Positions 25,816-33,651 are shown, counted from the stretch's first letter. The stretch is DNA of 44,830 bases from an uncultured Lactobacillus sp. (GCF_902491705.1 NZ_CABUIW010000011.1:1-44830); one strand, 5' to 3'. A program made the numbers and translations. Notes: generated by a model not told the origin, from the letters alone.

Positions 25816-26691
25816 TTATTTTTGTTTGCGTCCTAAACGCTTGTAGGTTCTTCTTAGCTTACGTTTACGTTCGCGTTCTGCCTCAGCCTTTGCTTCTTGC
25901 TCTTTTCTGTATTTAAGAGGGTTTTGCAAAATAAAGGTTTGAACTGCTTGGAACAAGTTAGAAATTACCCAGTAAAGTGTAATGGCTGATTGGAATTGCA
26001 ATGCCATTACACCAACCATGATGGACATCCCGTATGTCATTATCTTGGTCATACCATTTTGAGATGACGCAGGTGTTGATAATTGACTAATGTATGTTGA
26101 CAAGAAAGTAAACGCCATTGCCAAGATAGGCATGATAAAGTATGGATCCGGTTTACTCAAATCCATCCATAAAAAGCGTCCATGTTGCAATTGTGGTGTA
26201 CGTAAAATAGCACCATACAAAGCATACATAACAGGCAACTGAATTACCAGAGGTAAGCACCCAGTATATGGATTTACTCCGGCTTCTTTATAAAGCTTGT
26301 TAGTTTCTCGTTGTAATAACGTTCTTGATTCAGTGTCACGTCCTGGATATTTCTTACGCAGCTCGTTAATTTGTGGCTGAATGCTTTGCATCTTAGTTGT
26401 ACTTCGAATTGACATAGCATTCAAAGGTAATAAGATGACACGGACAATAATAGTAAAGATAATAATTGCCCAGCCGTAGCTATTACCCATTAATTTAGCT
26501 AGCCACAAAATGAAAGCTGACATGTAGTAAATAACCCAACGGTCCCACCAGTTACCACTTGTATGTGATACTGGTGCTACATGACCATTTGCACCCTGAG
26601 TTGCACACCCTGTTAAAACAACAGCCAAGGTGATAACAGCTAAGACTGCAAGAAGACGTTTGACATTTCTTTTAGTCAGAATGTCCTTCAA
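25816..26691 (-). CDS. yidC: Membrane protein insertase YidC/OxaA1 (lipoprotein form)
   Basis: 291 residues. A lipoprotein signal with lipobox LTGC is followed by the conserved YidC core of five membrane segments (GWAIIIFTIIVRVILLPLNA, the PGRDTESR cytosolic loop, then NPYTGCLPLVIQLPVMYALY). A basic tail (KRKLRRTYKRLGRKQK) interacts with ribosomes. It inserts membrane proteins alone or with Sec. An upstream in-frame ATG exists at 26733, but it would overlap rnpA and lacks a Shine-Dalgarno sequence. TTG at 26691 lies one base after the rnpA stop, nine bases after GAGG, which suggests translational coupling. The RNA-binding gene jag/khpB, often found next in Firmicutes, is absent here. Confidence 0.9.
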   Translation of the reverse strand: MKDILTKRNVKRLLAVLAVITLAVVLTGCATQGANGHVAPVSHTSGNWWDRWVIYYMSAFILWLAKLMGNSYGWAIIIFTIIVRVILLPLNAMSIRSTTKMQSIQPQINELRKKYPGRDTESRTLLQRETNKLYKEAGVNPYTGCLPLVIQLPVMYALYGAILRTPQLQHGRFLWMDLSKPDPYFIMPILAMAFTFLSTYISQLSTPASSQNGMTKIMTYGMSIMVGVMALQFQSAITLYWVISNLFQAVQTFILQNPLKYRKEQEAKAEAERERKRKLRRTYKRLGRKQK

Positions 26692-26692
26692 T

Positions 26693-27061
26693 CTAATTTT
26701 CCTCAACTTCATCTGGCATTTCTTCAATGACATGTGCCAAAGCTAACGCATGTAGCAAGTTTTTGCGTACTTCAGACATATCAAAATCGCGAGCATAAGG
26801 TCGCGTAATGATTAAAAAATCAACATTTGGATTAATCTGCAATTTTTCTTCATCAATTACGGCCCGAATATAACGCTTGAGTCGATTACGTGCGACAGCG
26901 GTATGACCAACCTTCTTGCCTACAGAAATACCCACTCGAAAATGTTTATTCTCAGGTTTTTCTACTACATATATGACAAAAGCACGGTTAGCGACGGAGT
27001 CGCCAGATTCGAAAACTTGCTGGAAATCTTTTTCAGATTTTACTCGATAAGACTTTCTCAA
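26693..27061 (-). CDS. rnpA: Ribonuclease P protein component
   Basis: 122 residues, typical for RnpA, the protein subunit that binds the 5' leader of pre-tRNA alongside the catalytic RNA. Seen: the RNR signature GHTAVARNRLKRYIRAVI, the N-terminal RVKSEKDFQQVF and the FRVGISVGKKVG strand. The start codon is TTG, with a weak Shine-Dalgarno (GTGGA) upstream. It lies between rpmH and yidC as in most Firmicutes, with an intrinsic terminator in the rpmH-rnpA gap. Confidence 0.95.
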   Translation of the reverse strand: MRKSYRVKSEKDFQQVFESGDSVANRAFVIYVVEKPENKHFRVGISVGKKVGHTAVARNRLKRYIRAVIDEEKLQINPNVDFLIITRPYARDFDMSEVRKNLLHALALAHVIEEMPDEVEEN

Positions 27062-27084
27062 AACGTTTCATTCCACTCTAGTAG

Positions 27085-27114
27085 ACTAAAAAAACCACTG
27101 GGATTCAGTGGTTT
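27085..27114 (-). terminator. Terminator/attenuator between rpmH and rnpA
   Basis: AAACCACTG / CAGTGGTTT (27092-27114) is a perfect 9-bp stem followed by seven or more T on the minus strand. Its first bases overlap the rpmH stop codon. Confidence 0.8.
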
Positions 27115-27253
27115 AAGCAGATAAGACTTTTCTACCTTTTGCACGGCGTCTTGCTAAAACCTTACGGCCATTTGATGTGCTCATGCGCTTCATAAAACCG
27201 TGAACACGTGAACGGTGACGCTTCTTAGGTTGGTAAGTTCTTTTAGTTGTCAT
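27113..27253 (-). CDS. rpmH: 50S ribosomal protein L34
   Basis: 46 residues, MTTKRTYQPKKRHRSRVHGF onward, very basic, the classic L34 sequence. GGAGGTGCA lies about ten bases before the ATG; an upstream in-frame codon is not needed. The gene starts the leftward unit next to the origin. Confidence 0.97.
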   Translation of the reverse strand: MTTKRTYQPKKRHRSRVHGFMKRMSTSNGRKVLARRRAKGRKVLSA

Positions 27254-27305
27254 TATAAACTGCACCTCCATAAATTCTTTGTGCCAACTGCACAATTTCT
27301 TATTA

Positions 27306-27334
27306 AGGATAGCACGAATAGCAATAAAAACCAA
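27306..27334 (-). promoter_or_regulatory. rpmH promoter
   Basis: On the minus strand TTGGTT (27334-27329), 17 bases, TATCCT (27311-27306) with a TGC extension before the -10. Confidence 0.6.
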
Positions 27335-27394
27335 GTATTTATTGAAAATAATACTGTGATTGTTGCTCCATATTTTTCAATTTTTTAACTCATT

Positions 27395-27680
27395 TTGTGT
27401 GGATAAAAAATATTTTTATTTTTCCACAACTCAAAATTCACAAATTAATCCCTATGTTTTTCCACAACTCACATCGTGTTAAAAACTTAATTCACACCAT
27501 GTGGATAACGCATATGTATTTTAGATCAAAGTCTTGTTACAATAGCTTTTGCTATCCACACTATAACTGTGCATAAATTAATTGTTTCGCTTCTATCATG
27601 TCAAATTGTGCATATTCAAAACTAAAATATCCACAACTTGTTTAAACTGTTAATATTTATTTTGCTTGTGGAAAACTTTT
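27395..27680. other. oriC part 1: DnaA-box cluster upstream of dnaA
   Basis: Nine DnaA boxes (consensus TTWTNCACA) in under 300 bases. Full matches: 27398-27406 (minus), 27420-27428 (plus), 27458-27466 (plus), 27500-27508 (minus), 27568-27576 (minus) and 27667-27675 (minus). One-mismatch boxes: 27552-27560, 27607-27615 and 27627-27635. Together with the rpmH/dnaA context and the strand-polarity flip this marks the replication origin. Confidence 0.9.
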
Positions 27681-27697
27681 TATTAACATGCTAAAAT
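27667..27697 (+). promoter_or_regulatory. dnaA promoter overlapped by a DnaA box
   Basis: An extended -10 TGCTAAAAT ends at 27697. The -35 region 17 bases upstream (27669-27674) falls inside the DnaA box at 27667-27675. DnaA autorepression is the likely consequence. The leader would be about 28 bases long. Confidence 0.5.
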
Positions 27698-27731
27698 AAA
27701 TATGCTTTTTATCAACATGGAGGAATGCAAA

Positions 27732-29099
27732 TTGTTCGACATTGAAAAATTTTGGCAATATTTTAACGACGAAATGCGCGCTCGTTTTAATGAAATTGCC
27801 TATAATGCATGGTTTAAAAATACTAAGCCCATTTCTTATGATAAAAAAACTCATGAATTAAAAATTTTAGTTCAAAATCCTGTTGCCAAGGGCTATTGGG
27901 AGAAAAATCTTTCATCACAATTAATTCAGTCAGCATACGGTTATGCTGGAATCGAAATTCTACCTGTATTTAAGATAACTGAAGACAATGACACGCCTGA
28001 AAGAATTGTTACTCCTGAACCACAACACGATATTCGAGTTCAACAAAGAAATAGGGCGCAACAAGAATTCACTAAGGATTTAAAGTTAAACGAAAAATAC
28101 ACGTTTGACAATTTCGTTCAAGGTGAAGGAAATAAATTAGCTGCCGGTGCCGCATTGGCTGTCGCAGATAGTCCCGGTAGCTTTTACAATCCTTTATTTA
28201 TATTTGGGGGAGTCGGTCTTGGTAAAACTCACTTGATGCAAGCAATTGGACATCAAATGCTACTTGAAAGACCCAACGCTAAAGTAGTTTATATACAGAG
28301 TGAGACTTTCGTCAATGACTTTATTAATTCAATAAAAAATAAAACACAGGACCAATTTCGCGAAAAATACAGAACCTGTGATTTATTACTAGTTGATGAT
28401 ATTCAATTCTTTGCTAAAAAAGAGGGAATTCAAGAAGAATTCTTCCATACTTTTGAGACTTTATATAATGATCAAAAGCAAATCGTAATGACCAGTGATC
28501 GTTTGCCAACAGAAATTCCTGATTTATCAGAACGTTTAGTTTCTCGATTTACATGGGGCTTACAAGTTGAAATTACTCCACCAGATCTTGAAACTCGTAT
28601 TGCTATTTTACGAAGAAAAGCTGAATCCGAAGGCTTAACGATTGATGACAACACACTAGATTACATTGCTTCTCAAGTAGATACTAACATTAGAGAACTT
28701 GAAGGTGCTTTAGTTAAAGTGCAAGCATACGCTACTATCGAAAAAGCTGACATTGATATTAACTTAGCTAGGGAAGCTTTGGTTGATCTCAAGCTTGTAC
28801 AGAAAAATCGTGGCTTACAAATTTCAAAAATTCAGGAAGTTGTCGCAAATTACTTCCAAACTTCAACTGCTGAATTAAAAGGTAAGAAGCGTGTACGACA
28901 GATTGTAGTGCCACGCCAAATTGCAATGTATCTTTCCCGTGAATTAACTGATGCAAGTCTACCTAAAATAGGACAAGAATTTGGTGGCAAAGATCACACG
29001 ACAGTAATGCACGCTTATGATAAAATCGATAAGCAAATGAAAACTGATGCTGATATCAAGACGGCTGTTTTCGATCTGAAACAAATGCTTGAGCATTAA
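27732..29099 (+). CDS. dnaA: Chromosomal replication initiator protein DnaA
   Basis: 455 residues. Domain I (~1-80), short linker, AAA+ domain III with Walker A GGVGLGKTH (~158-166), Walker B LLVDDIQF and arginine-finger region. Domain IV is a helix-turn-helix with the box-recognition signature GGKDHTTVMHAYDKI. It binds the boxes on both sides of its gene and melts the origin. The open frame reaches 27702, but GGAGG lies eight bases before TTG at 27732. That start gives MFDIEKFWQYF, the usual beginning in lactobacilli. Confidence 0.97.
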   Translation: MFDIEKFWQYFNDEMRARFNEIAYNAWFKNTKPISYDKKTHELKILVQNPVAKGYWEKNLSSQLIQSAYGYAGIEILPVFKITEDNDTPERIVTPEPQHDIRVQQRNRAQQEFTKDLKLNEKYTFDNFVQGEGNKLAAGAALAVADSPGSFYNPLFIFGGVGLGKTHLMQAIGHQMLLERPNAKVVYIQSETFVNDFINSIKNKTQDQFREKYRTCDLLLVDDIQFFAKKEGIQEEFFHTFETLYNDQKQIVMTSDRLPTEIPDLSERLVSRFTWGLQVEITPPDLETRIAILRRKAESEGLTIDDNTLDYIASQVDTNIRELEGALVKVQAYATIEKADIDINLAREALVDLKLVQKNRGLQISKIQEVVANYFQTSTAELKGKKRVRQIVVPRQIAMYLSRELTDASLPKIGQEFGGKDHTTVMHAYDKIDKQMKTDADIKTAVFDLKQMLEH

Positions 29100-29250
29100 T
29101 TAGAGTTTTCCACTGTGGACAACTACTCAAGTTTTACACATCTTTTTTAACCGTTACGTTTCCGTTATTTTAAGGCTTCTTATGAGTTTTCAACAGAATT
29201 CACAGGCCCTACTACTAATTAATTATATAATTAATATAAATAAAGAAAGA
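29100..29250. other. oriC part 2: DnaA boxes, trio element and unwinding region
   Basis: In the dnaA-dnaN gap: TGTGGACAA (29114-29122), TTTTACACA (29132-29140, full match), TTTTCAACA (29187-29195) and GAATTCACA (29196-29204). Immediately after comes GGCCC (29205-29209), then TACTACTAATTAATTA (from 29210) and an AT-only stretch to about 29240. A box, a GC cluster, TAC/TAA triplets and an AT-rich unwinding element is the layout described for the Bacillus subtilis basal unwinding system. Confidence 0.75.
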
Positions 29251-29277
29251 AAGTCACTCACCTATGGGAGGAAGAAA

Positions 29278-30408
29278 ATGAAATTTACGATCAATCGCAA
29301 CCTGTTTATTGAGAACTTGAACAATGTTATGCGTGCCATCTCATCAAGAGCTACTATTCCAATTCTTAGTGGGATCAAATTAGATTTAACAGAAGATGAA
29401 TTAACTTTAACCGGTAGCGATACTGATATTTCTATCGAAATCAAGATTCCTGTAAACGAAGACTTGAATGTGGAATCTACTGGATCAATTGTTTTACCTG
29501 CTAGATTCTTCAGTGAAATTGTTAAGAAATTACCAGGTAAGGATTTCTCTTTTGAAGTAAAAGAAAGTTTCCAAACACAAATCGTATCTGAGAATAGTGA
29601 ATTTACAATTAATGGATTAGATGCAAACAACTATCCACGTTTACCAGAAATTTCTGATGCTGCTTCATTTACTATTTCAGGAAAAACTTTCAGAGAAATT
29701 ATCAATGAAACACAATTTGCTACTTCAAACGACCAAACAAGAGCAATTTTAACTGGTGTACGTTTCTTCTTTAATCCAGATAACATTAAAGCAGTTGCCA
29801 CTGACTCACACCGTCTTTCACAAAGAACCATTGCTTTAGAAAACGGACCTCAATCAGAAACTGATTTGATCATTCCAGGTAAAAGTTTGCAAGAATTAGC
29901 TAGAATTATTGCAGAAGCAGATCCAGAAGTTAAAGTTTGCCCAGGGGATAACCAAGCACTCTTTGTAATTGGCAATCTTTCATTCTACTCACGTCTTCTT
30001 GATGGAAATTATCCAGATACTGATCGTTTAATTCCAACTGAAAAGACTACCAGCATTGAATTTGATATTCCTGAATTATCCAGTGCGCTTGAACGTGCAA
30101 GTTTGTTAACTCACGCAGGCCGCAACAACGTTGTAACTTTAACTTTGGATGTGGAAAACCAAACTGCTAAATTATCAGGTAAATCTGCTGAAATTGGTAA
30201 CGTTGAAGAAGATGTTAGCTTCAGAAACCTAGAAGGCAATAATTTGGAAATTTCATTTAACCCAGATTATATGCGTGACGCTCTTAGAGCATCAGTTACT
30301 GATTCAGTAATTATGGACTTCACTAAACCACTTCGCCCATTTGTCATTAATCCTGATAAAGACGATGTCGAATTTGTTCAATTGATTACTCCAGTAAGAA
30401 CTTATTAA
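29278..30408 (+). CDS. dnaN: DNA polymerase III beta subunit (sliding clamp)
   Basis: 376 residues, the family length, in three similar domains of about 120 residues. Typical blocks: ISSRATIPILSGIKLDLTED, GVRFFFNPDNIKAVATDSHR and the C-terminal LRPFVINPDKDDVEFVQLITPVRTY. It forms the ring that tethers polymerase III to DNA. The open frame extends upstream to 29182 across the origin, but GGGAGG directly precedes the ATG at 29278 and MKFTINRNLF is the normal start. Its terminator hairpin downstream is split by an insertion sequence. Confidence 0.97.
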   Translation: MKFTINRNLFIENLNNVMRAISSRATIPILSGIKLDLTEDELTLTGSDTDISIEIKIPVNEDLNVESTGSIVLPARFFSEIVKKLPGKDFSFEVKESFQTQIVSENSEFTINGLDANNYPRLPEISDAASFTISGKTFREIINETQFATSNDQTRAILTGVRFFFNPDNIKAVATDSHRLSQRTIALENGPQSETDLIIPGKSLQELARIIAEADPEVKVCPGDNQALFVIGNLSFYSRLLDGNYPDTDRLIPTEKTTSIEFDIPELSSALERASLLTHAGRNNVVTLTLDVENQTAKLSGKSAEIGNVEEDVSFRNLEGNNLEISFNPDYMRDALRASVTDSVIMDFTKPLRPFVINPDKDDVEFVQLITPVRTY

Positions 30409-30431
30409 TCAAGTACACAATTTTAAGCTAC

Positions 30432-30443
30432 TAAAAAGCCACC
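30432..30443 (+). terminator. Left half of the split dnaN terminator
   Basis: AAAAAGCCACC here and GGTGGCTTTT at 32116-32125 are the two arms of one hairpin. The insertion sequence sits in the loop between them, so the hairpin can no longer form locally. Confidence 0.8.
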
Positions 30444-30451
30444 CTTTGCGG
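30442..30451 (+). repeat. Target-site duplication, left copy
   Basis: CCCTTTGCGG, repeated exactly at 32108-32117 on the other side of the insertion sequence. Confidence 0.9.
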
Positions 30452-30496
30452 CAATGTCATTAAGTTAAGGCATTGACAAAACTGGTTGCTTTTATG

Positions 30497-30531
30497 GAAC
30501 TCAAATCGTTATTGATTTGAGTTCTTTTTTT
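30497..30531 (+). terminator. Subterminal terminator in left IS end
   Basis: GAACTCAAATC (30497-30507) pairs with GATTTGAGTTC (30514-30524), followed by seven T. It would stop transcripts entering from dnaN, and probably now also ends the dnaN message. Confidence 0.85.
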
Positions 30532-30563
30532 ATCCTTTTTGACATTCCCTTCGTAAAATAAAA

Positions 30564-30586
30564 GAGGAAGGGTGAAGCCCTTCCTC
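30564..30586 (+). promoter_or_regulatory. Hairpin in the transposase leader
   Basis: GAGGAAGGG / CCCTTCCTC, 9-bp perfect stem with a 5-base loop and no T-run. It is about 48 bases before the transposase ATG, which itself has only a weak Shine-Dalgarno. It may limit transposase expression. Confidence 0.5.
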
Positions 30587-30633
30587 TCATCGCTATATTA
30601 TTCGGGTCTTTCATAGAAAGTTCAGGTATTAAT

Positions 30634-31986
30634 ATGAAAAACCTTCATACCAATATTTTAAAGCGCTTAGATCAAATTATCAACGAAACTGCAGACCATA
30701 TTCATGATTTTATTGATTCGCCTTCGGCCTTTACCAGAAAGCGTAAGCTTGATGCTTTTACTTTGATTAAAACTACACTTAACATGCAGGGAAATAGTTT
30801 GGAAAAAGAACTTGATGATGCCTTTGAAGATGAAGATAAACTAATGACTGCTTCTGCTTATGTCCAACAAAAATCTAAGCTTTCTCCGACATGTTTTAAA
30901 CATATTCTGCAGACATTTAATCAAGACTTATCTAATATCGAACTCTTAGATAATCATTACCGTCTTTTCGCTATTGATGGCTCTGATTTTAACCAGCTTT
31001 TCAATTCTAATTCCCAAAATATCATATTAGCCAATCAATATTCTAAAGCAATTTGTCAGGTACATGTTAATGCTTGTTATGACTTGCTTAATAATATTTA
31101 TCAAGACTGTGTTTTTCAACCAAAAGCAAAAATGGATGAACGCGGCGCAGCTATCAGAATGTTAAAAAACTTGGATTGCGGACCGTATATTGTGATGATG
31201 GATCGAGGCTATACTAGTTTTAATCTGCTTGAGAATTGCAATCGTTTGCCTAACTGCTATTACGTTATTCGTACTAAAGCAGGTAAAACTGGAATTAAAG
31301 AAGTTTCCTCTTTGCCCAATCAAGAATGCGATGTCAATATCAATTGCAGAGTTACTATTTCTCATCAATATTATCTCGCTCATCATAAATATGAGAATAT
31401 CCACCTGATATTGCATAAAAAGAGACATTATAAACAATATCGTTCCAAGAATACTGTGGATTCGCGCTGGGATTTTGAAGATTTTTGTACGGTTAAATTT
31501 AGAGCCTGCAAATTTAGGATTAATGATCCAGATTCTGGTAAAGAAGAATGGGAGGTTGTTTTAACCAATTTGAATCGAAAAGACTTCCCGCTGTCACGCA
31601 TAAAAGATTTGTATCATCTCCGCTGGGGGATTGAAAACTCATTCAGAAAGCTAAAGTATGATCTGGGCTCAGTACAATTTCATTCTAAACAAGATGACTT
31701 TATTGAGATGGAAATTTTAGCTCATATGATCATGTTCAACGTAAATAGTCAGATAGATTGCCAGGCAGATGTACCGCAAGAGCATTGCAAATATAGCTAT
31801 ATCATCAATTTTAAGATGGCTTGTTCTGTAATTCATAAGCACTATTTGAAATCTTCATCTGATCAAATCTTTTTCAAAATTTTAAGACGAATAAGCAGAT
31901 ATACTGTCCCGATCAGACCAGGACGCAAGAGTAAGCGTACTATGAAAGTTCAATCTCCTGTTTATTTTATATATAGAGTAGCCTAG
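30634..31986 (+). CDS. IS4-family transposase
   Basis: 450 residues. The DDE residues are visible: Asp115 (FAIDGSD), Asp190 (VMMDRGY) and Glu334 within the IS4 signature YHLRWGIENSFRKLK, where Y327-R330-E334-K341 give the Y-(2)-R-(3)-E-(6)-K pattern. It carries out cut-and-paste transposition of the element around it. The frame is intact from ATG to stop, so the element is potentially active. Only a weak Shine-Dalgarno (CAGG) precedes the ATG. The codon choice looks less biased than that of the neighbouring replication genes, as expected for a mobile gene. Confidence 0.93.
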   Translation: MKNLHTNILKRLDQIINETADHIHDFIDSPSAFTRKRKLDAFTLIKTTLNMQGNSLEKELDDAFEDEDKLMTASAYVQQKSKLSPTCFKHILQTFNQDLSNIELLDNHYRLFAIDGSDFNQLFNSNSQNIILANQYSKAICQVHVNACYDLLNNIYQDCVFQPKAKMDERGAAIRMLKNLDCGPYIVMMDRGYTSFNLLENCNRLPNCYYVIRTKAGKTGIKEVSSLPNQECDVNINCRVTISHQYYLAHHKYENIHLILHKKRHYKQYRSKNTVDSRWDFEDFCTVKFRACKFRINDPDSGKEEWEVVLTNLNRKDFPLSRIKDLYHLRWGIENSFRKLKYDLGSVQFHSKQDDFIEMEILAHMIMFNVNSQIDCQADVPQEHCKYSYIINFKMACSVIHKHYLKSSSDQIFFKILRRISRYTVPIRPGRKSKRTMKVQSPVYFIYRVA

Positions 31987-31997
31987 CAGAAAAAATC

Positions 31998-32021
31998 AGC
32001 TATTTTAAAAATAGCTTTTTT
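31998..32021 (+). terminator. Terminator of the transposase gene
   Basis: AGCTATTTT / AAAATAGCT stem followed by TTTTTT, just past the transposase stop. Confidence 0.65.
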
Positions 32022-32028
32022 GGCATGT

Positions 32029-32062
32029 AAAAAAGAACTCAAATCAATAATGATTTGAGTTC
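32029..32062 (-). terminator. Subterminal terminator in right IS end
   Basis: Same hairpin as in the left end (GAACTCAAATC 32035-32045, GATTTGAGTTC 32052-32062). Its T-run is on the minus strand, so it blocks transcription entering from the right. Confidence 0.8.
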
Positions 32063-32107
32063 CATAAAAGCAACCAGTTTTGTCAATGTCTTAACTTAAT
32101 GACATTG

Positions 32108-32117
32108 CCCTTTGCGG
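32108..32117 (+). repeat. Target-site duplication, right copy
   Basis: CCCTTTGCGG, identical to 30442-30451. Confidence 0.9.
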
Positions 32118-32299
32118 TGGCTTTTATTTTTCTGATTTTTTGTTTAACGCGTCAAAAAACGGCTTATATAATTTTTTATTCACCCTAGTGTGATTAGTTT
32201 GATTTTCAAAAAAACGCTTATAACGCTTTAAATAGCGTTTTAAGTTTGTTATTTTTGTTGAAAACTAATATAATTATATAGGTATAAAGGGCATTGAAG
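32118..32299 (+). promoter_or_regulatory. yaaA-recF-gyrBA promoter region
   Basis: TTGTTA (32246-32251), 17 bases, TATAAT (32269-32274): a good promoter 25 bases before the coding start. Just upstream, AACGCT (32222-32227) and AGCGTT (32234-32239) form a dyad. The right half of the split dnaN terminator lies at the left edge. Confidence 0.65.
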
Positions 32300-32515
32300 G
32301 TGAGTATTATCAAGTATTTTACAATTACAGGCGAGTACATTACTTTGGGACAATTTCTGAAGGAGGAAAGCTTTATTTCATCCGGTGGACAAGCAAAGTT
32401 TTATTTGCAAGATAATCCTGTAACTTTAAATGGAGAACTCGAAAACCGACGTGGTAAAAAATTGTACGTTGGTGATCGTTTACTCGTTAATGGACAAGAA
32501 TACGAATTTCGGTAG
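32300..32515 (+). CDS. yaaA: S4-domain protein YaaA
   Basis: 71 residues with an RNA-binding S4 domain: EYITLGQFLKEESFISSGGQ, then NRRGKKLYVGDRLLVNG. It is the small protein conserved between dnaN and recF in Firmicutes; its exact role is unclear (S4 domains bind structured RNA). AAAGGG is only two bases from an in-frame TTG (32294) but eight from GTG at 32300, so the GTG start is preferred. It is the first gene of the recF-gyrB-gyrA unit and ends eight bases before recF. Confidence 0.9.
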   Translation: MSIIKYFTITGEYITLGQFLKEESFISSGGQAKFYLQDNPVTLNGELENRRGKKLYVGDRLLVNGQEYEFR

Positions 32516-32523
32516 GAAAATTA

Positions 32524-33651
32524 ATGTATCTTGATCATTTCACTGTGCAAAACTTTCGCAACTTAAAAAAGTTGGATGTGGACTTTGACCCAAACGTCAA
32601 TATTTTTATTGGCAAGAATGCACAAGGGAAAACAAATTTGCTAGAAGCAATTTATTTTTTGGCATTAACACGTTCTCATAGAACCAATAGTGACAAAGAG
32701 TTAATTGGTTTTGGCGGAGAATACACAAATTTGTTGGGACATGTGCAAAAGAGTCAAGTTGATTTAACTTTGCGAGTGTTAATCACAAAAAAGGGTAAAA
32801 AAGTGTGGATAAATCGAGTTGAGCAAAGTAAATTATCCAAATACGTTGGTCAGCTAAATGCAATTTTATTTTCTCCTGAGGATTTGGAGTTGATAAAGGG
32901 TGCACCAGCACTGCGGCGTAGATTTATGGATCAAGAATTTGGTCAAATCAACTCGGAATATTTATATTTTGCCAGCAAGTATCGCCAAGTACTGATTCAA
33001 AAGAATAATTATTTAAAGCAGCTATCTAAGGGCAAAGCAAAAGACAAAATTTTTCTGGATGTTTTGTCAGATCAGCTGGCAGGTATTGCGGCAGAGGTTA
33101 TTTCTCGCCGCTTTAAATTTTTACGATATTTGAGTCATTATGCAAGCGATGCTTATGCACATATTAGCTTGGGCGGTGAAAAACTTGCGATCGCGTACCA
33201 TCCGTCTGTTTCAGATATTAATGCAGATGACAGTACTGAAACGATCTATCAGAAAATTTTGGCAAGTTATGAGCGCAACAAGGCAGTCGAAATCCGCAAA
33301 GGAACTACCACATCTGGTCCACACCGTGATGATATTGAGTTTAGACTTGATGGCAAAAATGCTCATTTATATGCTTCGCAAGGGCAGCAGCGATCTATTG
33401 CTCTTAGCGTAAAACTCGCGGAAATTCAATTGGTTCACCAGTTGACTGATGAATATCCGCTGCTCTTATTAGATGATGTCATGAGTGAATTGGATCATGG
33501 TCGTCAGAGTGCACTTCTTAATTATATTCACGGTAAAACCCAAACGTTTATTACCACAACGGATCTTGAGGGGATTTCTTGGGAAATAATTAAAAAGCCA
33601 CGTGTGTACCACATTCAATCAGGCAAAATTAGTTTGGAGAAGGAGAATTAA
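32524..33651 (+). CDS. recF: DNA replication/repair protein RecF
   Basis: 375 residues, typical length. SMC-like ATPase with Walker A GKNAQGKT (30-37), the RecF block SGPHRDDIEF, ABC signature SQGQQRSIALSVKLAEI and Walker B LLLLDDVMSELD. It loads RecA at gaps with RecO and RecR. The GGAGAA stretch at its end serves as the Shine-Dalgarno of gyrB, whose ATG immediately follows the recF stop. Confidence 0.96.
   Translation: MYLDHFTVQNFRNLKKLDVDFDPNVNIFIGKNAQGKTNLLEAIYFLALTRSHRTNSDKELIGFGGEYTNLLGHVQKSQVDLTLRVLITKKGKKVWINRVEQSKLSKYVGQLNAILFSPEDLELIKGAPALRRRFMDQEFGQINSEYLYFASKYRQVLIQKNNYLKQLSKGKAKDKIFLDVLSDQLAGIAAEVISRRFKFLRYLSHYASDAYAHISLGGEKLAIAYHPSVSDINADDSTETIYQKILASYERNKAVEIRKGTTTSGPHRDDIEFRLDGKNAHLYASQGQQRSIALSVKLAEIQLVHQLTDEYPLLLLDDVMSELDHGRQSALLNYIHGKTQTFITTTDLEGISWEIIKKPRVYHIQSGKISLEKEN

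Larger units (their letters stand above)
30452..32107 (+). mobile_element. IS4-family (IS231-like) insertion sequence, 1,656 bp
   Basis: Complete element. It has 79-bp inverted terminal repeats (30452-30530 and 32029-32107) with two mismatches, beginning CAATGTCATTAAGTTAAG, which resembles IS231-type ends. It has one intact DDE transposase gene and an exact 10-bp target duplication (CCCTTTGCGG). Intact ORF, clean ends and an exact duplication indicate a recent insertion. It lies in the loop of the dnaN terminator. Confidence 0.93.

Noticed and set aside
29182..29277. Upstream extension of dnaN
   Set aside because: The extension would translate the AT-rich origin element and lacks a Shine-Dalgarno; GGGAGG directly precedes the ATG at 29278.
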